Source of the DNA: Anopheles merus
Lineage: Eukaryota; Arthropoda; Insecta; Diptera; Culicidae
DNA: 64,000 nucleotides
NCBI RefSeq assembly: GCF_017562075.2
Contig: NC_054083.1
Span: 16,117,141-16,181,140 of the forward strand
Direction: 5' to 3'
The notes under the pieces are model-generated. The model was not told the DNA's origin, did not search any database, and saw nothing but the letters and a program-made list of their open reading frames with translations. Below are positions 12,601 through 22,420 of the stretch, one piece after another (within the stretch, counting starts at the first letter, position 1; the number at the start of each line of letters is the position of its first letter). The position numbers and the translations under genes are program-made.

Positions 12601-15600
12601 AAAAACTTTCGAAAGAAACTTGAAAAATCCTGTATACTACTAACTCACAAAATGTTGATATAAATTTACAATTAGTAAATATCGAGATTAAGTCAAAGGT
12701 ATATTACGTATTTCACGTCAACGTTTAGCTTTAGCCCGTAAACCTAGTGTTAAGTACAACCGATTCACTAGAATGTTTCAGTAATTCTAGGACAACATAG
12801 CAAACGTTCAATAAATTTGAATATTTGAGAATACAGGGTTTCCAGTCCAATAAACAACTGTCCATTTGATTATAACAATAGTCGTTTTGAAAAGACAACG
12901 CTGTCTACCACTGGATCACAGGTCAGATGGTGTAAGCTAATCTGTCAAATTTAATTACACAATTGTCGTCTTCGCTTGCACAACGGTCAGATTCGGCACG
13001 ATTTGTTTTGTTATACAAAATTTGGCATTAACACAACGGATTCAAACACATAACTTTTATTTAAGCATCTGAGACTGACGCAGAACGTTCCGATCAAGCC
13101 CCGTCTGGCACCATTGACTGCCATATTCTAACTAATATGATGTGATTACATATGAACATGTTTATGTCTTTATTTCATTTTATTTTTAATTCCTAGCCGC
13201 TGAAACATGCTTGATATATACAACAACAAAAATTACCTTATGTTGATGTAAACATTTCAATCAATTAAAGCAGCATAAGCTTTGCATACATTCCCTTTGC
13301 ATGGCTGATTATTTGGCGGTAGCTTAAAAATTACCACATGGTAATTTCCACACAATCATCATATGAATATCGAACGGCTCATTTATTACCTGTAAAACAC
13401 AGCTTCATTGTTTATACTTTCCGCGCGGCAGAACGACTTCATTTGAATACATGGAGTGCTTGCGCATTTTAGTATTACCAAACCCCTTACGATTCTTACG
13501 GATTCACACTCCTACTCACGCTTGCAAAACGCTTTCTTCTTGCCGCCCACGGGGAACTTGCTCGACAGAGAGTGCAGCGCGCGCGCCCGAGCCCTCGGCC
13601 CCGATGATAACCAATCAATTCCTGGTTACCCCTAGCAGCTAATATCTGTTTCTCACAATCGAACCATTACGAAGCTCCGATTATTATTTCACCATCGCCA
13701 TTCCTGGTAAGGTAAGGTGTGTGTATGTAAGGGTGCACGAAGAGGATGTCTCGTCAACGTCATTATTCAGTGTGTCACATCATTATCGACCGAAGGGCAC
13801 CATTGGGATCCTTTTTGCCGGGGCTGTGGGAGCATCGCTTATTGCTCTGCTGTTGCTACTGCTGCTGCTGCTGCTGCTGCTTAATAACGACAAGGTGATG
13901 GAAAAGGAAAGTGTCGGATAGGCGACAGCAAGCAGCGAAGACGACGACGGTGCGGAGCTAGGATAGCACAGGTTGATTGTGTAAAAGGACATGCTACACT
14001 TGGGTGTGAAAAACGAACTACGGTAGCACCCAGTACCGATGGAAAAGGACTCACACACAAGTGGAAAATCGGACTCACACACATACACAGGTGGAGCTAG
14101 ACCAGCCAGCAAGAATAACAACAATCAAAACGGGGGAAGAAAGGACAGTTCATTTTGTGTCAGACATTTGAGCCACACTCGGTTTCGGTGTGCCTTCGTT
14201 GCGTCGGCTAACAGTGTTGCAGCGGGAAAGAGGTCACGTTGGACGGTACTTGTTATTCGCTTATTATGGAAAAGGTATCCGATGGAAGATAAAATAGCCA
14301 TCGTTTGTTGAAATTCTCCTATTGGCGCGAATCTTCGTTGAGTCATGTAATCGTTTGTCAAAAGCATAAGGGGAAAATGCTGTCGGCTGCCAACGGACTA
14401 GTTCAACCCATGGTCACTACAGGTTAGTGTAACACTCACAAACATATGAATTGTTAGATTATACGCGTATCGTTATAATTGGAGCAAAACAATGCTGATA
14501 CATATACTATCTGCCTTTAGGTAGAGCTTCAATCATAAAGTTGCTCTGTGTCCTCAGGCTCAACGTTACCATCAGAATTAAATAATGCGTAGCAGGAGCA
14601 AACGCGGGGATTTCAAACAGGAATATACTTTATTCTGTATCGTAACATAAAAACAAACACTTATTTGGACTGACTCTCCCTACCCTCCTATGCTATTATT
14701 AATGCAAAAAAATCTAAATCTAAACCATCAATAAAAATATACCATTGAAGAGGTTATATATTTCATATAACGTAAACGATGATTTAATCGAAAATATAAA
14801 TTGAAATATTTACACAGTCAACAAGCCTATGTTAGGTTCTGTACAATCTATAGTACAGTACACTCAATAAATCATTAAATCATTAACAATCATTAAATTT
14901 AAATGAATTTCTGAATAATCATTTTCACAATTTTTCCACAAACTGCACTTCACAAACCTGTTCCGCGCATCACTTCACACAAATCAAAAGTCAATAGAAC
15001 CGATGCGCAAATGCACTGAAATCAGATTTTAATGTTCTCTCTACAAAAAGGAAAATACTTTGTCACTAGCGAAATGAACGCGAATCGCATCGAATCACGT
15101 TATTTCCCAGTAGATTTTGAAACTCAATTATAATTTTGCGTATCACGCCACAACAACACCAACAAGGCTCGCTATCATCCATCATATGAGAGGCTGCAAA
15201 ATGTATGATGACGTAAGGGGGTGTGTGGTTTGAGTGATACATGTAATGGTAATTCGAGAGCATACATTGTTGAATATATTACGCATTGAGTTATATTTTT
15301 TCGTTGTTCCTCCATACCATACACTTGTAGCGTGAAATTCACTAATGGAGGATGATGAAAAACTGTACATTTTTTCAGTTTTAAATTCAGAAAAAATAGT
15401 TAAAACATATGTCAACAACATCACCGCTCTGGGTAGCAAATGGGATACTCATGATTTCCATATAAAGACAATGAGGTACAATAACCACAAAGATGTTTTA
15501 AAGCGATACAGCTATTGGAAAACAAATTGAATAAAAAAGTTCCCAATACATCACACACAATTAATATGCTATTCCATTCCGAAGTATCGCCGAAATAATC

Positions 15601-18600
15601 GCGCAAAGTAAATATGTAGTAAACCAAACTAATGTACTATTGGATTCTAATTCCCAGTGTTGATGGTTTAATCAATGGAAATATCAACAATATATGTTTT
15701 TTAACATCAATAAAAATGATTAAACAAATAGAATTAAAGCTAATAATATATTGTACAAGAGCTGGAATATATAATGAATTTGTTACCTAAAATCCCGCGG
15801 TTCAATAATAGACTAATTCTAAACTTTGACAATTCCCGGTAGTAACACAGGTTGGAAATATTGCTTCCATTATGTAATCATATTACAGACCGCAATCATA
15901 TTTTACGGATTTTTTTCTTTTTTAAGCCAGGAACATATCCCAGAAAACGATGATTCAAGTAACACGAAATTAGCTAAAATGCTGACTGAAAATTTTACAA
16001 ATATTTTAACCAATTCCTTTGTTTTCGTATTTTAGAAAATGATTGAAATGTTTTTGTTATTAATAAAAAAAATCAACTTTCTTGCATTAAGTGTCCCAAA
16101 AAACGCGTATTAATTTAGTGCGGCAGTTGATGGAAATAACTCAACTTGTAGCATCCGCTATTACTGTATAATGAATAAGTCACGGCTCTTTACAAAATCA
16201 TAAACTTTTGTATTGCTGATATGCAAAAAAAAACTACAATTACATTATTACTTGCCGTAATCAAATTAGTTGCCAGCAATCTTGATTGGCCCTACCAACT
16301 CAACCTGAAATTGTTACTAAAACTTTTGTGGATTTATTAATTTGTGGATCATTTGGGAGTGGGATTACACTTGTAGTAACCATAATAAGCTGTTGTTGCT
16401 TTCAAATGTATTATCCATAAAACATACCAGAAAAAAACATGATAAAAAATATATATTCAGTAGGAATGGTCCAAAACGACGTCAAAAAGGGCGGAGATTT
16501 AGTAAAAAATGTTAATTATTTCTATTTTTAGATCATAATGAATACTTTCATAAAAATGACAGTGTTATAAAATGTAACGCCGACGAGAATATCATTTAAT
16601 TAAAATTATGATAACCCTCTGGCGAGTAAAATAATACCTAAAATCGCTTTTAGATCGTCTAAGCGCGCCAAAGCCCTAACCAATAGTATAAAAAAATTAC
16701 TTACCTATAAATACAAATATTTGATGATGTGAATAGCGCAACAGCATGGAAATTGAAATTGTCTAAAATGAAAGATGTAAACAAACGTACAGTAGTATGG
16801 ATCCCATCGCGAAACAAATAGAAAATATAGAAACTTACAAAAAGCACCATGATGAAAAATGCTGCCGTATATGAGCCGCGCCCCATCCACCATACCGACA
16901 CGAACCGGAAGTGCTCACCAGTGATCACGTTCCGCAGATAGCCCTTGTTGTCTTCTTGCTCGGCTAGCACCTTTACCGATGCCATCAGTATGTCATCGTA
17001 GCCGAGGAAATGCTTCAAAATCAGCCGACTAAACGAGTCCCCGAAACATTTGTTCACCTGCGGATCGAGCCGAACGACCGCAACGGGAATGTTTAGCCGT
17101 TGACGGGTAGCGGCAGACAGCCTCAAAAATCCATACTCAAGCGAATATTCTACAATGTACTGATCGGCCGAGAGCACTGCAATGGGAGGTAAACAAAATA
17201 AGTTAAGTGTTAATATATGGTAAACATAAAACGATTAGCAATTACTTGTTGGATCATTTTGCGTACCAACATTACGCAGCTTTTCCATCACCGGTACGTC
17301 CGATTTGAGTTCTTCTCCTCCAACCAAAACGGACGGCAGATCGAGCGACTTCATGATAGTCTCATTGGTGTATACCACCACATTGTCCTGTGGCTGAGCT
17401 TCTGTCTCTCCCAGCATGGTAGCGGCATTAGTAGTAGTAGCAGCAGCAGCAGCAGGAGATGCTTCCGATTCCTTCCGATTCTGTACTGTATCAGACTCCT
17501 TACCTGCCATCTCGTTACCACCCGGGTACGGTGTACTGTCAATTGTAACTCCGGTAAGATTTTCGGTCACGATCACGTTCTCCTGGCGCGTAGCAGAGTA
17601 AAGATCCGACGTCATCGGCTCATGTCCGTACGGTGCCTTTTCGCTTGGTAGCGGGCTGCTATTGGCATAACTGTGCTGCACCACCACATCCACCCCGTTT
17701 TGATTGGTTTCTTCCTCATGCGGTAACGTCGTCGAAGGATCGATGCTGATCATTCCATTTTTTAGCGTATTCCGCAACACATTCACGTCACCTTCGTCCA
17801 AAATTTCGGCCGAGCCTGGCTTGCTACCATCGTACTCACTTTGACTAAGACTTGCAATTTCCACACTGAAACGGAAGAAGGTGACTTACTCCAATTAATA
17901 CAACCTTCGGCGGCTAATCATGCCCGCGTTGCGGTTACCGTAAAATGCCATCACGCGGCCAATGATTTTTCACGTGCTCCAGGCACGTTGTTGGTGTTTG
18001 CGAAAAGCGAATGTGGATGTAGGCAAGGATGAAAAACGCCGTGAGCGCTTTCAGCAGCATCATCAGCTCGATTGCCCGCCGCACCGGTCTGCAAGGTAGA
18101 AGAAAAGCGCACAAATTACCCAAATATGCAAACACAATCACTTGCTGCTGCTGCTGCTGCTGTTGCTGCTGGAATTTCCATTCCGCTGCTGACCAGGTTG
18201 ACGTCAATGGTGACCACCACTCTTCCGAATTAAATAATACTGCAACCTCAGCCATCGTAGTAAAATATGCACCACCGCACTCACACACACACGTAAATGA
18301 TCGAGGTGCGGCACAGAGTGAGCGCGCAGTGCTCTATTTCCTTTCCACCTGACCGACTGTGTTGTGTGTCCTTCACGGTGCTAATGAGCCGGAACCGATA
18401 GAGCCAGACAAAATATTCCGTCCCCTTGTCCATTGTAGTTGGTCTTACCGTGGTATAGTTTGGGCGTAGGCGATGGCCGTTTTGAAGAAAAGCGCATGAA
18501 ACAACCGATCGCGCACGTTTATTAGGGGATTCTGTGGGCAATAGGGAAGGAAAATTGTAAGCTTTTTGTTTTAAATTTACGACATTTGGTTCACGACAGG

Positions 18601-18713
18601 GCCAGACATACCTGCACATTGTTTCTTGGCCGTCCGGGATTGATTAGCGGTGCACCGGGGATGGGATTGTTTTCCGGGTTCACATCCGGTGGCAGCGCAT
18701 TCGGTTCTGCCAT
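6590..18713 (-). CDS. TMEM259: Membralin (TMEM259), 3' end off the left edge
   Basis: Multi-exon gene. Coding exons on the minus strand: 18713-18612, 18531-18449, 18088-17939, 17865-17246, 17176-16839, 16762-16705 and 6673-6590, giving 478 codons plus one base in a continuous frame. Recognised from membralin landmarks: NPLINVRDRLFHALFFK near the N terminus; a first membrane segment (LLKALTAFFILAYIHI) followed by TCLEHVKNHWPRDGILR; YIVEYSLEYGFLRLS; CFGDSFSRLILKHFLGYDDI; NKGYLRNVITGEHFRFVS; RYSHHQIFVFIVDLLQMLE; and FPAAPLLTVILALVG. Membralin is a polytopic ER protein; in mammals it partners RNF185 in an ERAD ubiquitin-ligase complex and its loss harms motor neurons (family knowledge). The remaining transmembrane segments (family motif around MEAIMSEFF and a WLADQYDAICCH region) are absent from 1-6589 and must lie left of the window. 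Start chosen at 18713: the first Met of the conserved block, with purine at -3 and G at +4. Confidence 0.95.
7000..7173 (-). mobile_element. diverged SINE copy, probable family 2 tail
   Basis: On the minus strand: GTGGTACAGTCATCAATTC, ACATGCCCGTCATGGGCC and AAGGACTGAATCTCC correspond to the SINE head and middle; the 3' part (GGACGGCATG...TTACGCCAAAT) resembles the family 2 tail. Edges are approximate. Confidence 0.6.
7495..7686 (+). mobile_element. tRNA-derived SINE, family 2 tail
   Basis: Same head as the other SINEs (TGGTACAGTCGTCAACTTG, then GGTTCAAGCCCGG) and the shared GGACTGACTATCCGGCTACG, but the 3' part differs: GGCCGGCATGTCCGCGTAGG then TTTACACCAAATAGTAG. About 192 bp, in the membralin 10-kb intron. 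Confidence 0.75.
8515..9293. mobile_element. non-autonomous TIR element, about 780 bp
   Basis: The left end at 8515-8536 (AGGCGGTCCCCGAGATCCAC) and the right end at 9272-9293, read in reverse complement (AGACGATCCCCGAGATATAC), form imperfect 22-bp terminal inverted repeats. No transposase-like reading frame lies between. Similarity extends a little inward on both sides. Confidence 0.6.
9356..9552 (+). mobile_element. tRNA-derived SINE, family 1 tail
   Basis: Head with TAGTACAATCGTCAAC and box B-like GGTTCAAGCTCCG at 9413-9425, then GGACTGACTATCCTGCTAT, and the tail GGCAGGCCTTGACCGACAAC, ending in a GAAGAAGA run. About 197 bp. Lies in the 10-kb membralin intron, opposite to the gene. Confidence 0.8.
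12088..12247. repeat. GACTCCG-rich inverted-repeat element
   Basis: Contains GACTCCGACTCCGGATC at 12127-12143 and its near reverse complement GATCCGGACTCGGAGTC around 12191-12207, with further GACTCCGAATCAG units between. Outer ends AATCATGGAT and ATCCATGATT are also inverted. Preceded by a direct repeat of GTGCACTAGTT (about 12037 and 12060). Looks like a small hairpin-forming MITE; no coding content. Confidence 0.55.
13847..13881 (+). repeat. CTG trinucleotide microsatellite
   Basis: Mostly uninterrupted CTG/GCT triplets in the 10-kb membralin intron; no supported coding frame crosses it. Confidence 0.9.
16705..16762 (-). CDS. TMEM259: membralin coding exon 6
   Basis: 58-bp microexon, TISISMLLRYSHHQIFVFI plus one base. 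Acceptor TTTTAG, donor GTAAGT. It completes the second membrane helix and the conserved RYSHHQIF loop. A 10,031-bp intron follows. Confidence 0.95.
16839..17176 (-). CDS. TMEM259: membralin coding exon 5 (core luminal domain)
   Basis: 338 bp. Carries the most conserved block: QYIVEYSLEYGFLRLS, CFGDSFSRLILKHFLGYDD, ILMASVKVLAE, KGYLRNVITGEHFRFVS, then the start of the next membrane helix (YTAAFFIMVLF). Acceptor TTGCAG, donor GTAAGT. The introns on either side are only 69 and 76 bp. Confidence 0.97.
17246..17865 (-). CDS. TMEM259: membralin coding exon 4 (variable luminal loop)
   Basis: 620 bp, 206 codons plus split codons at both ends. Begins VEIASLSQSEYDG, following GILR as in the family. 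The body is Ser/Thr/Glu-rich and probably disordered, with an Ala run (AAAAATTTNAA) and sequons at NLT and NET consistent with a luminal position. The equivalent acidic region of vertebrate membralin is shorter as I recall it, so this loop seems expanded. Acceptor TTTCAG, donor GTAATT. Confidence 0.9.
17939..18088 (-). CDS. TMEM259: membralin coding exon 3 (first membrane segment)
   Basis: 150 bp in frame between the split Arg codon and a second split Arg. Encodes PVRRAIELMMLLKALTAFF, ILAYIHIRFSQTP and TCLEHVKNHWPRDGILR: the first transmembrane helix, then the start of the luminal domain. Acceptor TTGCAG; the donor GTAACC is weaker than the others but is fixed by the reading frame. Confidence 0.94.
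18142..18171 (+). repeat. CTG microsatellite in a membralin intron
   Basis: About ten CTG-type triplets in the 360-bp intron between membralin coding exons 2 and 3, reading CAG on the transcript strand, 54 nt upstream of the exon 3 acceptor in genomic distance. Confidence 0.85.
18449..18531 (-). CDS. TMEM259: membralin coding exon 2
   Basis: 83 bp, NPLINVRDRLFHALFFKTA then IAYAQTIP, followed by two bases of a split Arg codon. Acceptor CCCACAG, donor GTAAGA. NPLINVRDRLFHALFFK is nearly invariant in membralins. An 80-bp intron separates it from exon 1. Confidence 0.95.
18612..18713 (-). CDS. TMEM259: membralin coding exon 1
   Basis: 34 codons, from MAEPNALPPD to RPRNNVQ, ending in phase 0 before donor GTATGT. 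This Pro/Asn-rich cytosolic N terminus is poorly conserved in the family. The frame stays open upstream of the chosen Met to about 18818, but that stretch has no family resemblance and is more likely 5' UTR. Confidence 0.85.
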
Positions 18714-18886
18714 CTCGCAAGCCGGATGTGCGCTTAAGCCGTATGGCTGGCCACCAGCAGCGGATTGTTTACAGTGCTTCTGCGATGTATCGTACGATGG
18801 TTGCCGTAATGGTTGCACTCCTTTGTCGTCTTATCGCCAGACCGTACTGTACAGACCAAATGGTTCGATATGTTTTATGGCAGCAC
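18714..18886 (-). other. probable membralin 5' UTR up to a splice acceptor
   Basis: Reading minus-strand, a TTTTCTTGCAG acceptor lies at 18887-18897 and the sequence from 18886 runs without another clear splice site to the start codon at 18713. This suggests the first coding exon is spliced to a non-coding leader exon further right (about 19-20 kb). Inference from splice-site shape only. Confidence 0.4.
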
Positions 18887-20364
18887 CTGCAAGAAAATAC
18901 AAACCACAACAGAAACGGCACAAGATGGAGTTAGTGGATTGACATGTATCAGTGGATAGGCAATGTTTTGATTAGAGCAAGGTACAACCTCCATCGAACA
19001 TCATGCCCAAGAATACATTAATTAAAATCAAACACACACTGCTACCATCGGCGGTCAGCGGCAAAATGGCAAGTAATCATGCTGATAAACAATCACCGTT
19101 AGAAATGCTGCCGTACGTGTGTGTGTGTGTGTGCGTGTGCACTGTTTCACGCACTCCAAGTTTAGAACTCTCACTGTTTTGTCTTTACCTCAATTAGCTA
19201 TCCAGCTGCAAGTTTGTCGCAAGTGCAAACAACACACCAAGCAGCAGGTTTTTGCGATGCAAAATGGGCAAATCAAAAACATTCGTACACTCTCGATCGA
19301 TGGTTTGTTGTTGTGTTTTTTTTTGCTTCTCTCTATGTCTTCACCCTTCCTTTGCTACAACCAGCGCGCACACACTGCTGGCACCGCTGCTCCTACCACT
19401 GCAGCACAGGCGACAAGTTCTTGAGCAACGTCGCCCAGTCCAAGAGACGGCGCAAAGAAATGACCGTTTCGGTGACCTGCAGTCGTCACCGATACCGCCA
19501 CCGACCGCAAACGTCTGGCTTGGAACCACTTTGGTTTCTGTCGCACGATACGTTGAAGAACGAGGGGGAGGGAAGGGGGCCTTTTCTGGTGGAGGCCTTT
19601 CGCGTTCGTAGGCTTTTTTCAGGAGCCTTGCGTGCTGAAGCAGCTCAGCGGGATGTACCGCGGGTAGCGTTTGCTCGCGATGGCCTACCTGCTGATGACC
19701 GCTGCACCATTTGCATCGGCTGAGACGTTCGAATACTGTTAGTCCCCTTCCCGGATGCACTAATAATTTACTTTAGATTTACTCAGTGGGTTGCGTACTG
19801 AAAGTTGTTTTTGCTATGTGTTTTTCATGTGTTGTTTTTTTACTTTTCGCCAGAGAAACGTCATTTGTGATGGTAGCGATGGACAGCATCCGATCCGGAG
19901 CGGTACGTTCTTTCGGATGGGAATGGTAAGAGATTCAAAACAAACAATTCCTATTGGACAAAGCTTTTGATAAACGTTACTATATTTGTTCATATAACTG
20001 CAAATTCAGATGTAGTTTATGTGAGATTGAATTCTATTGACATTTTAAACGCAATGAACAATCAATATGAAAGGACAACAATTATGTTTTTAAGAATTTT
20101 ATTCTCGTTTTGCTAGAATCAATTAATGAAGGGCTTTGATGCTTCATTAAACACTATTGGTTAAATAAAATAAATTCAATATACAATTTAAAAATAAAAC
20201 AAAGTGTTAATTTTGCATGTATGATTAGTCCCATAGTATATCTCAAGTGCCACAGACTATACAGTTTTCCCACAAGATGTTCACAAATTTCAACTAAGCT
20301 TTATAGTAAAGCTTGTTCATCACCCTCTTTGCTATAAACATGCCATAAATTGAAAAAGTACAGG
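18887..20364. other. membralin upstream region / probable promoter area
   Basis: Mixed GC content, GT tract near 19107-19140 and a GC-rich block at 19380-19720. Expected to hold the membralin leader exon and promoter, but no TATA box or initiator can be assigned with confidence. A 139-codon minus frame at 19341-19760 has no recognisable family. Confidence 0.4.
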
Positions 20365-20540
20365 TTGTCCCCGCGATAAGCTGTTAAAACGGACCGAGAA
20401 CAAACCATGTAAATCGAATTTCTCGTATAAAGGCCCTTTTACATTAAAGGAATAATTTTGGATTTTATCTGTCGCTGATCACATTTGACAGAAAAATCCG
20501 GTCCGCAAATAATAATAACGCACTCGGAACAATGGAACGG
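20365..20540 (+). mobile_element. solo end of an element related to the 8.5-kb TIR element
   Basis: CAGGTTGTCCCCGCGATAAG resembles the GGTCCCCGAGAT terminus of the TIR element at 8515-9293, and internal phrases such as ACGGACCGAGAA and CTCGTATAAAGG fit a degraded element end. No opposing terminus found. Edges are approximate. Confidence 0.35.
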
Positions 20541-20581
20541 AGTTTTACGTAAAGCCTGTCTTTCTATTTCAAATAACGATA

Positions 20582-21853
20582 CCAGGTCACGGAAACAACG
20601 TTGTACCTAAGGTAACCTGCTGTCACAACCAGGATGGAGATTTGGTCAGTAACCAGCCAGAGGTCCTCTCTCGGTGGGCTCAGTACTTTAATGAACTACT
20701 CAACGACCAGTTTAACGAACATCTAGAGGCTTCACTAGCAGATAGTGTCACGTTATTGCCACCTAGCATCGAAGAGTCTCAAAAAGCTATCCGTCGGCTG
20801 AAAAATAACAAAGCACCCGGAACCGACGGAATCGCAGCAGAACTGGTCAAGAATGAAGGTGTACGACTAGAAAACGAGATTACGAGAAATTGTTACTGAG
20901 GTGTGGGATAGCGAATCGATGCCTTGTGACTGGAATCTCGGCATCATCTACCCCATATACAAGAAGGGAGACAGGTTGGACTGCAACAACTACAGGGGTA
21001 TTACGGTGTTAAATACCGCCTATAAAATATTCTCCCTGATCCTTCAGGATCGTCTTGTTCCGCACGTCGTAGAGATAGTCGGATACTATCAAAGAGGATT
21101 CCGAAACGGAAAATCAACCACTGATCAGATCTTCACCATGCGGCAGATCTTGGAGAAGATGGCTGAATACAGACACGACACATACCATCTCTTCATTGAC
21201 TTCAAAGCCGCATATGATAGCATAGCCAGGGTAAAACTTTATGACGCTATGAGCTCATTTGGAAACCCAGCCAAACTGATAAGGCTAGTTAGAATTACTA
21301 TGATCAACGCCACTTGCCAGGTGACGGTGGATGGAAAACTCTGAGGACCTTTTGCCTGTGACTCGAGGGTGGAGACTACGGGAACCATCTTCTATAAGTC
21401 AACCCAGATCCTGGCATATGCTGATGATATAAACATCATTGGTCTACGGCTCTCCTATTTAGCTGAAGCCTATCAAGGGATCGAGCAGGCGGCAGAGAAC
21501 CTCGGATTGCAGATAAACGAGGCAAAGACCAAACTGATGGTGGCAACATCAGCGGACCTACCAATAAATAATCAGAACCTACGTAGGCGTGACGTGCAGA
21601 TAGGTGAACGCACTTTTGAAGTCGTCCCACAATTCACCTATCTTGGGCCAAAGGTCACGAACGACAATAGCATGGAAGCCGAATTGCGCGCAAGGATGCT
21701 GGCAGCCAACCGCTCATTCCACATCATGAGAAATCAGTTTTCCTCAAAGAACCTCATGGAAGTCATGGAAAGCCTACCCTATAAGTGGTATAGAGGCAGG
21801 CCTTGACCGACAACGGTTGTTGAGCCAAAAAGAAGAAGAAGAAGAAGAAGAAG
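20582..21853 (+). pseudogene. decayed non-LTR retrotransposon reverse transcriptase
   Basis: 5'-truncated LINE remnant. Recognisable pieces: KNNKAPGTDGIAAEL; a frame break at about 20890-20901; NYRGITVLNTAYKIFSLIL; GYYQRGFRNGKSTTDQI; LFIDFKAAYDSI (catalytic Asp); and ILAYADDINIIG (YADD catalytic box). An in-frame stop at 21342-21344 follows VDGKL. A deletion just after it removes the usual RT segment containing GLRQGD. The C-terminal part after SSKNL is also lost, and the sequence jumps to a short 3' tail ending in (GAA)n. The element cannot encode a working enzyme. The wording matches the endonuclease-reverse transcriptase type common in mosquito genomes; I do not assign a clade. Confidence 0.9.
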
Positions 21854-21950
21854 TAAAAGCTGTCAAACGCATTTTAACGTATCAATTCTATTCCAAAGTC
21901 TTCAATGGGATAGTACCTCAAGTCAAATTTTGATTTGAAATTTTGAATTA

Positions 21951-21974
21951 CAGTGGAACGCCGTTTATCCGGGC
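21951..21974 (+). repeat. Tc1/pogo-like terminal sequence
   Basis: CAGTGGAACGCCGTTTATCC resembles pogo/Tigger-type transposon ends of the form CAGTRGAACCTCGWTTATCC. CCGGATAAAAGGAACCCGGA near 23535 may be part of the opposite end, which would make 21951-23580 one old element carrying nested MITEs. Confidence 0.4.
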
Positions 21975-22019
21975 TGATCACCACTCAACCTTGTTCGGGT
22001 ACTCGAATAACACAGATAA

Positions 22020-22208
22020 TCGGCCGTATCGGGGTGGTCGTTCGTCGAAGAACGTTCGTCGCTCATAAGTGGAAAGGGTTGTACCACTAGATTGGGCAGA
22101 ACAAAACCTAAACCTTTCTAATTTTGTATCTAGGGGGCTATGAAATGAGTGAAAATGAGCGTCGCGGCGAACGTTCCCGGGAACGAACGACCACCCCCAT
22201 ATGGCCGA
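22020..22208. mobile_element. MITE family A, copy 1
   Basis: About 189 bp with terminal inverted repeats near 26 bp: the left end CGGCCGTATCGGGGTGGTCG and the right end ACGACCACCCCCATATGGCC are reverse complements with few differences. Non-coding. Shares its interior (CTATGAAATGAGTGAAAATG, CGAACGTTCCCGGGAACGAA) with copy 2 at 22499-22690. Confidence 0.8.
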
Positions 22209-22210
22209 AT

Positions 22211-22405
22211 GGCTGGTATTATTGAATCCGTTCGTAGCGGTGGCGTACTTCCCCACACTCATTTTCCTAAAATACTAAATTGTTGCTACAGTTATTCACC
22301 GCGGCGTTGTAGTACCAAGAAATGCGCAAGAAATGTGTTGCCATCCCTAGAATTTCATGTGAGTGCCGTACGTTCCCGCTACGAACGGATTCAATAATAC
22401 CAGCC
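22211..22405. mobile_element. MITE family B with perfect 30-bp TIRs
   Basis: 195 bp. The left terminus at 22211-22240 (GGCTGGTATTATTGAATCCG...) and the right terminus at 22376-22405 are exact reverse complements over 30 bases. Flanked by AAT on both sides (22208-22210 and 22406-22408), a possible 3-bp target duplication. No coding capacity. The exact TIR match suggests a fairly recent insertion. Confidence 0.85.
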
Positions 22406-22420
22406 AATGAGTGATAGTAC

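Larger units (their letters stand above)
9553..16704. other. membralin 10-kb intron, distal part
   Basis: Non-repeat sequence with a long unexplained minus-strand frame at 9820-10509, the hairpin element at 12088-12247, a CTG tract near 13860 and AT-rich DNA from 14400 to 16650. No gene supported. Confidence 0.5.

Noticed and set aside
18714..18818. N-terminal extension of membralin upstream of the chosen Met
   Set aside because: The frame is open, but the residues lack resemblance to the family and the chosen Met has a good start context.
19341..19760. 139-codon minus-strand frame upstream of membralin
   Set aside because: Composition-driven, no recognised domain, overlaps competing plus-strand frames of similar length; more likely leader or promoter sequence.
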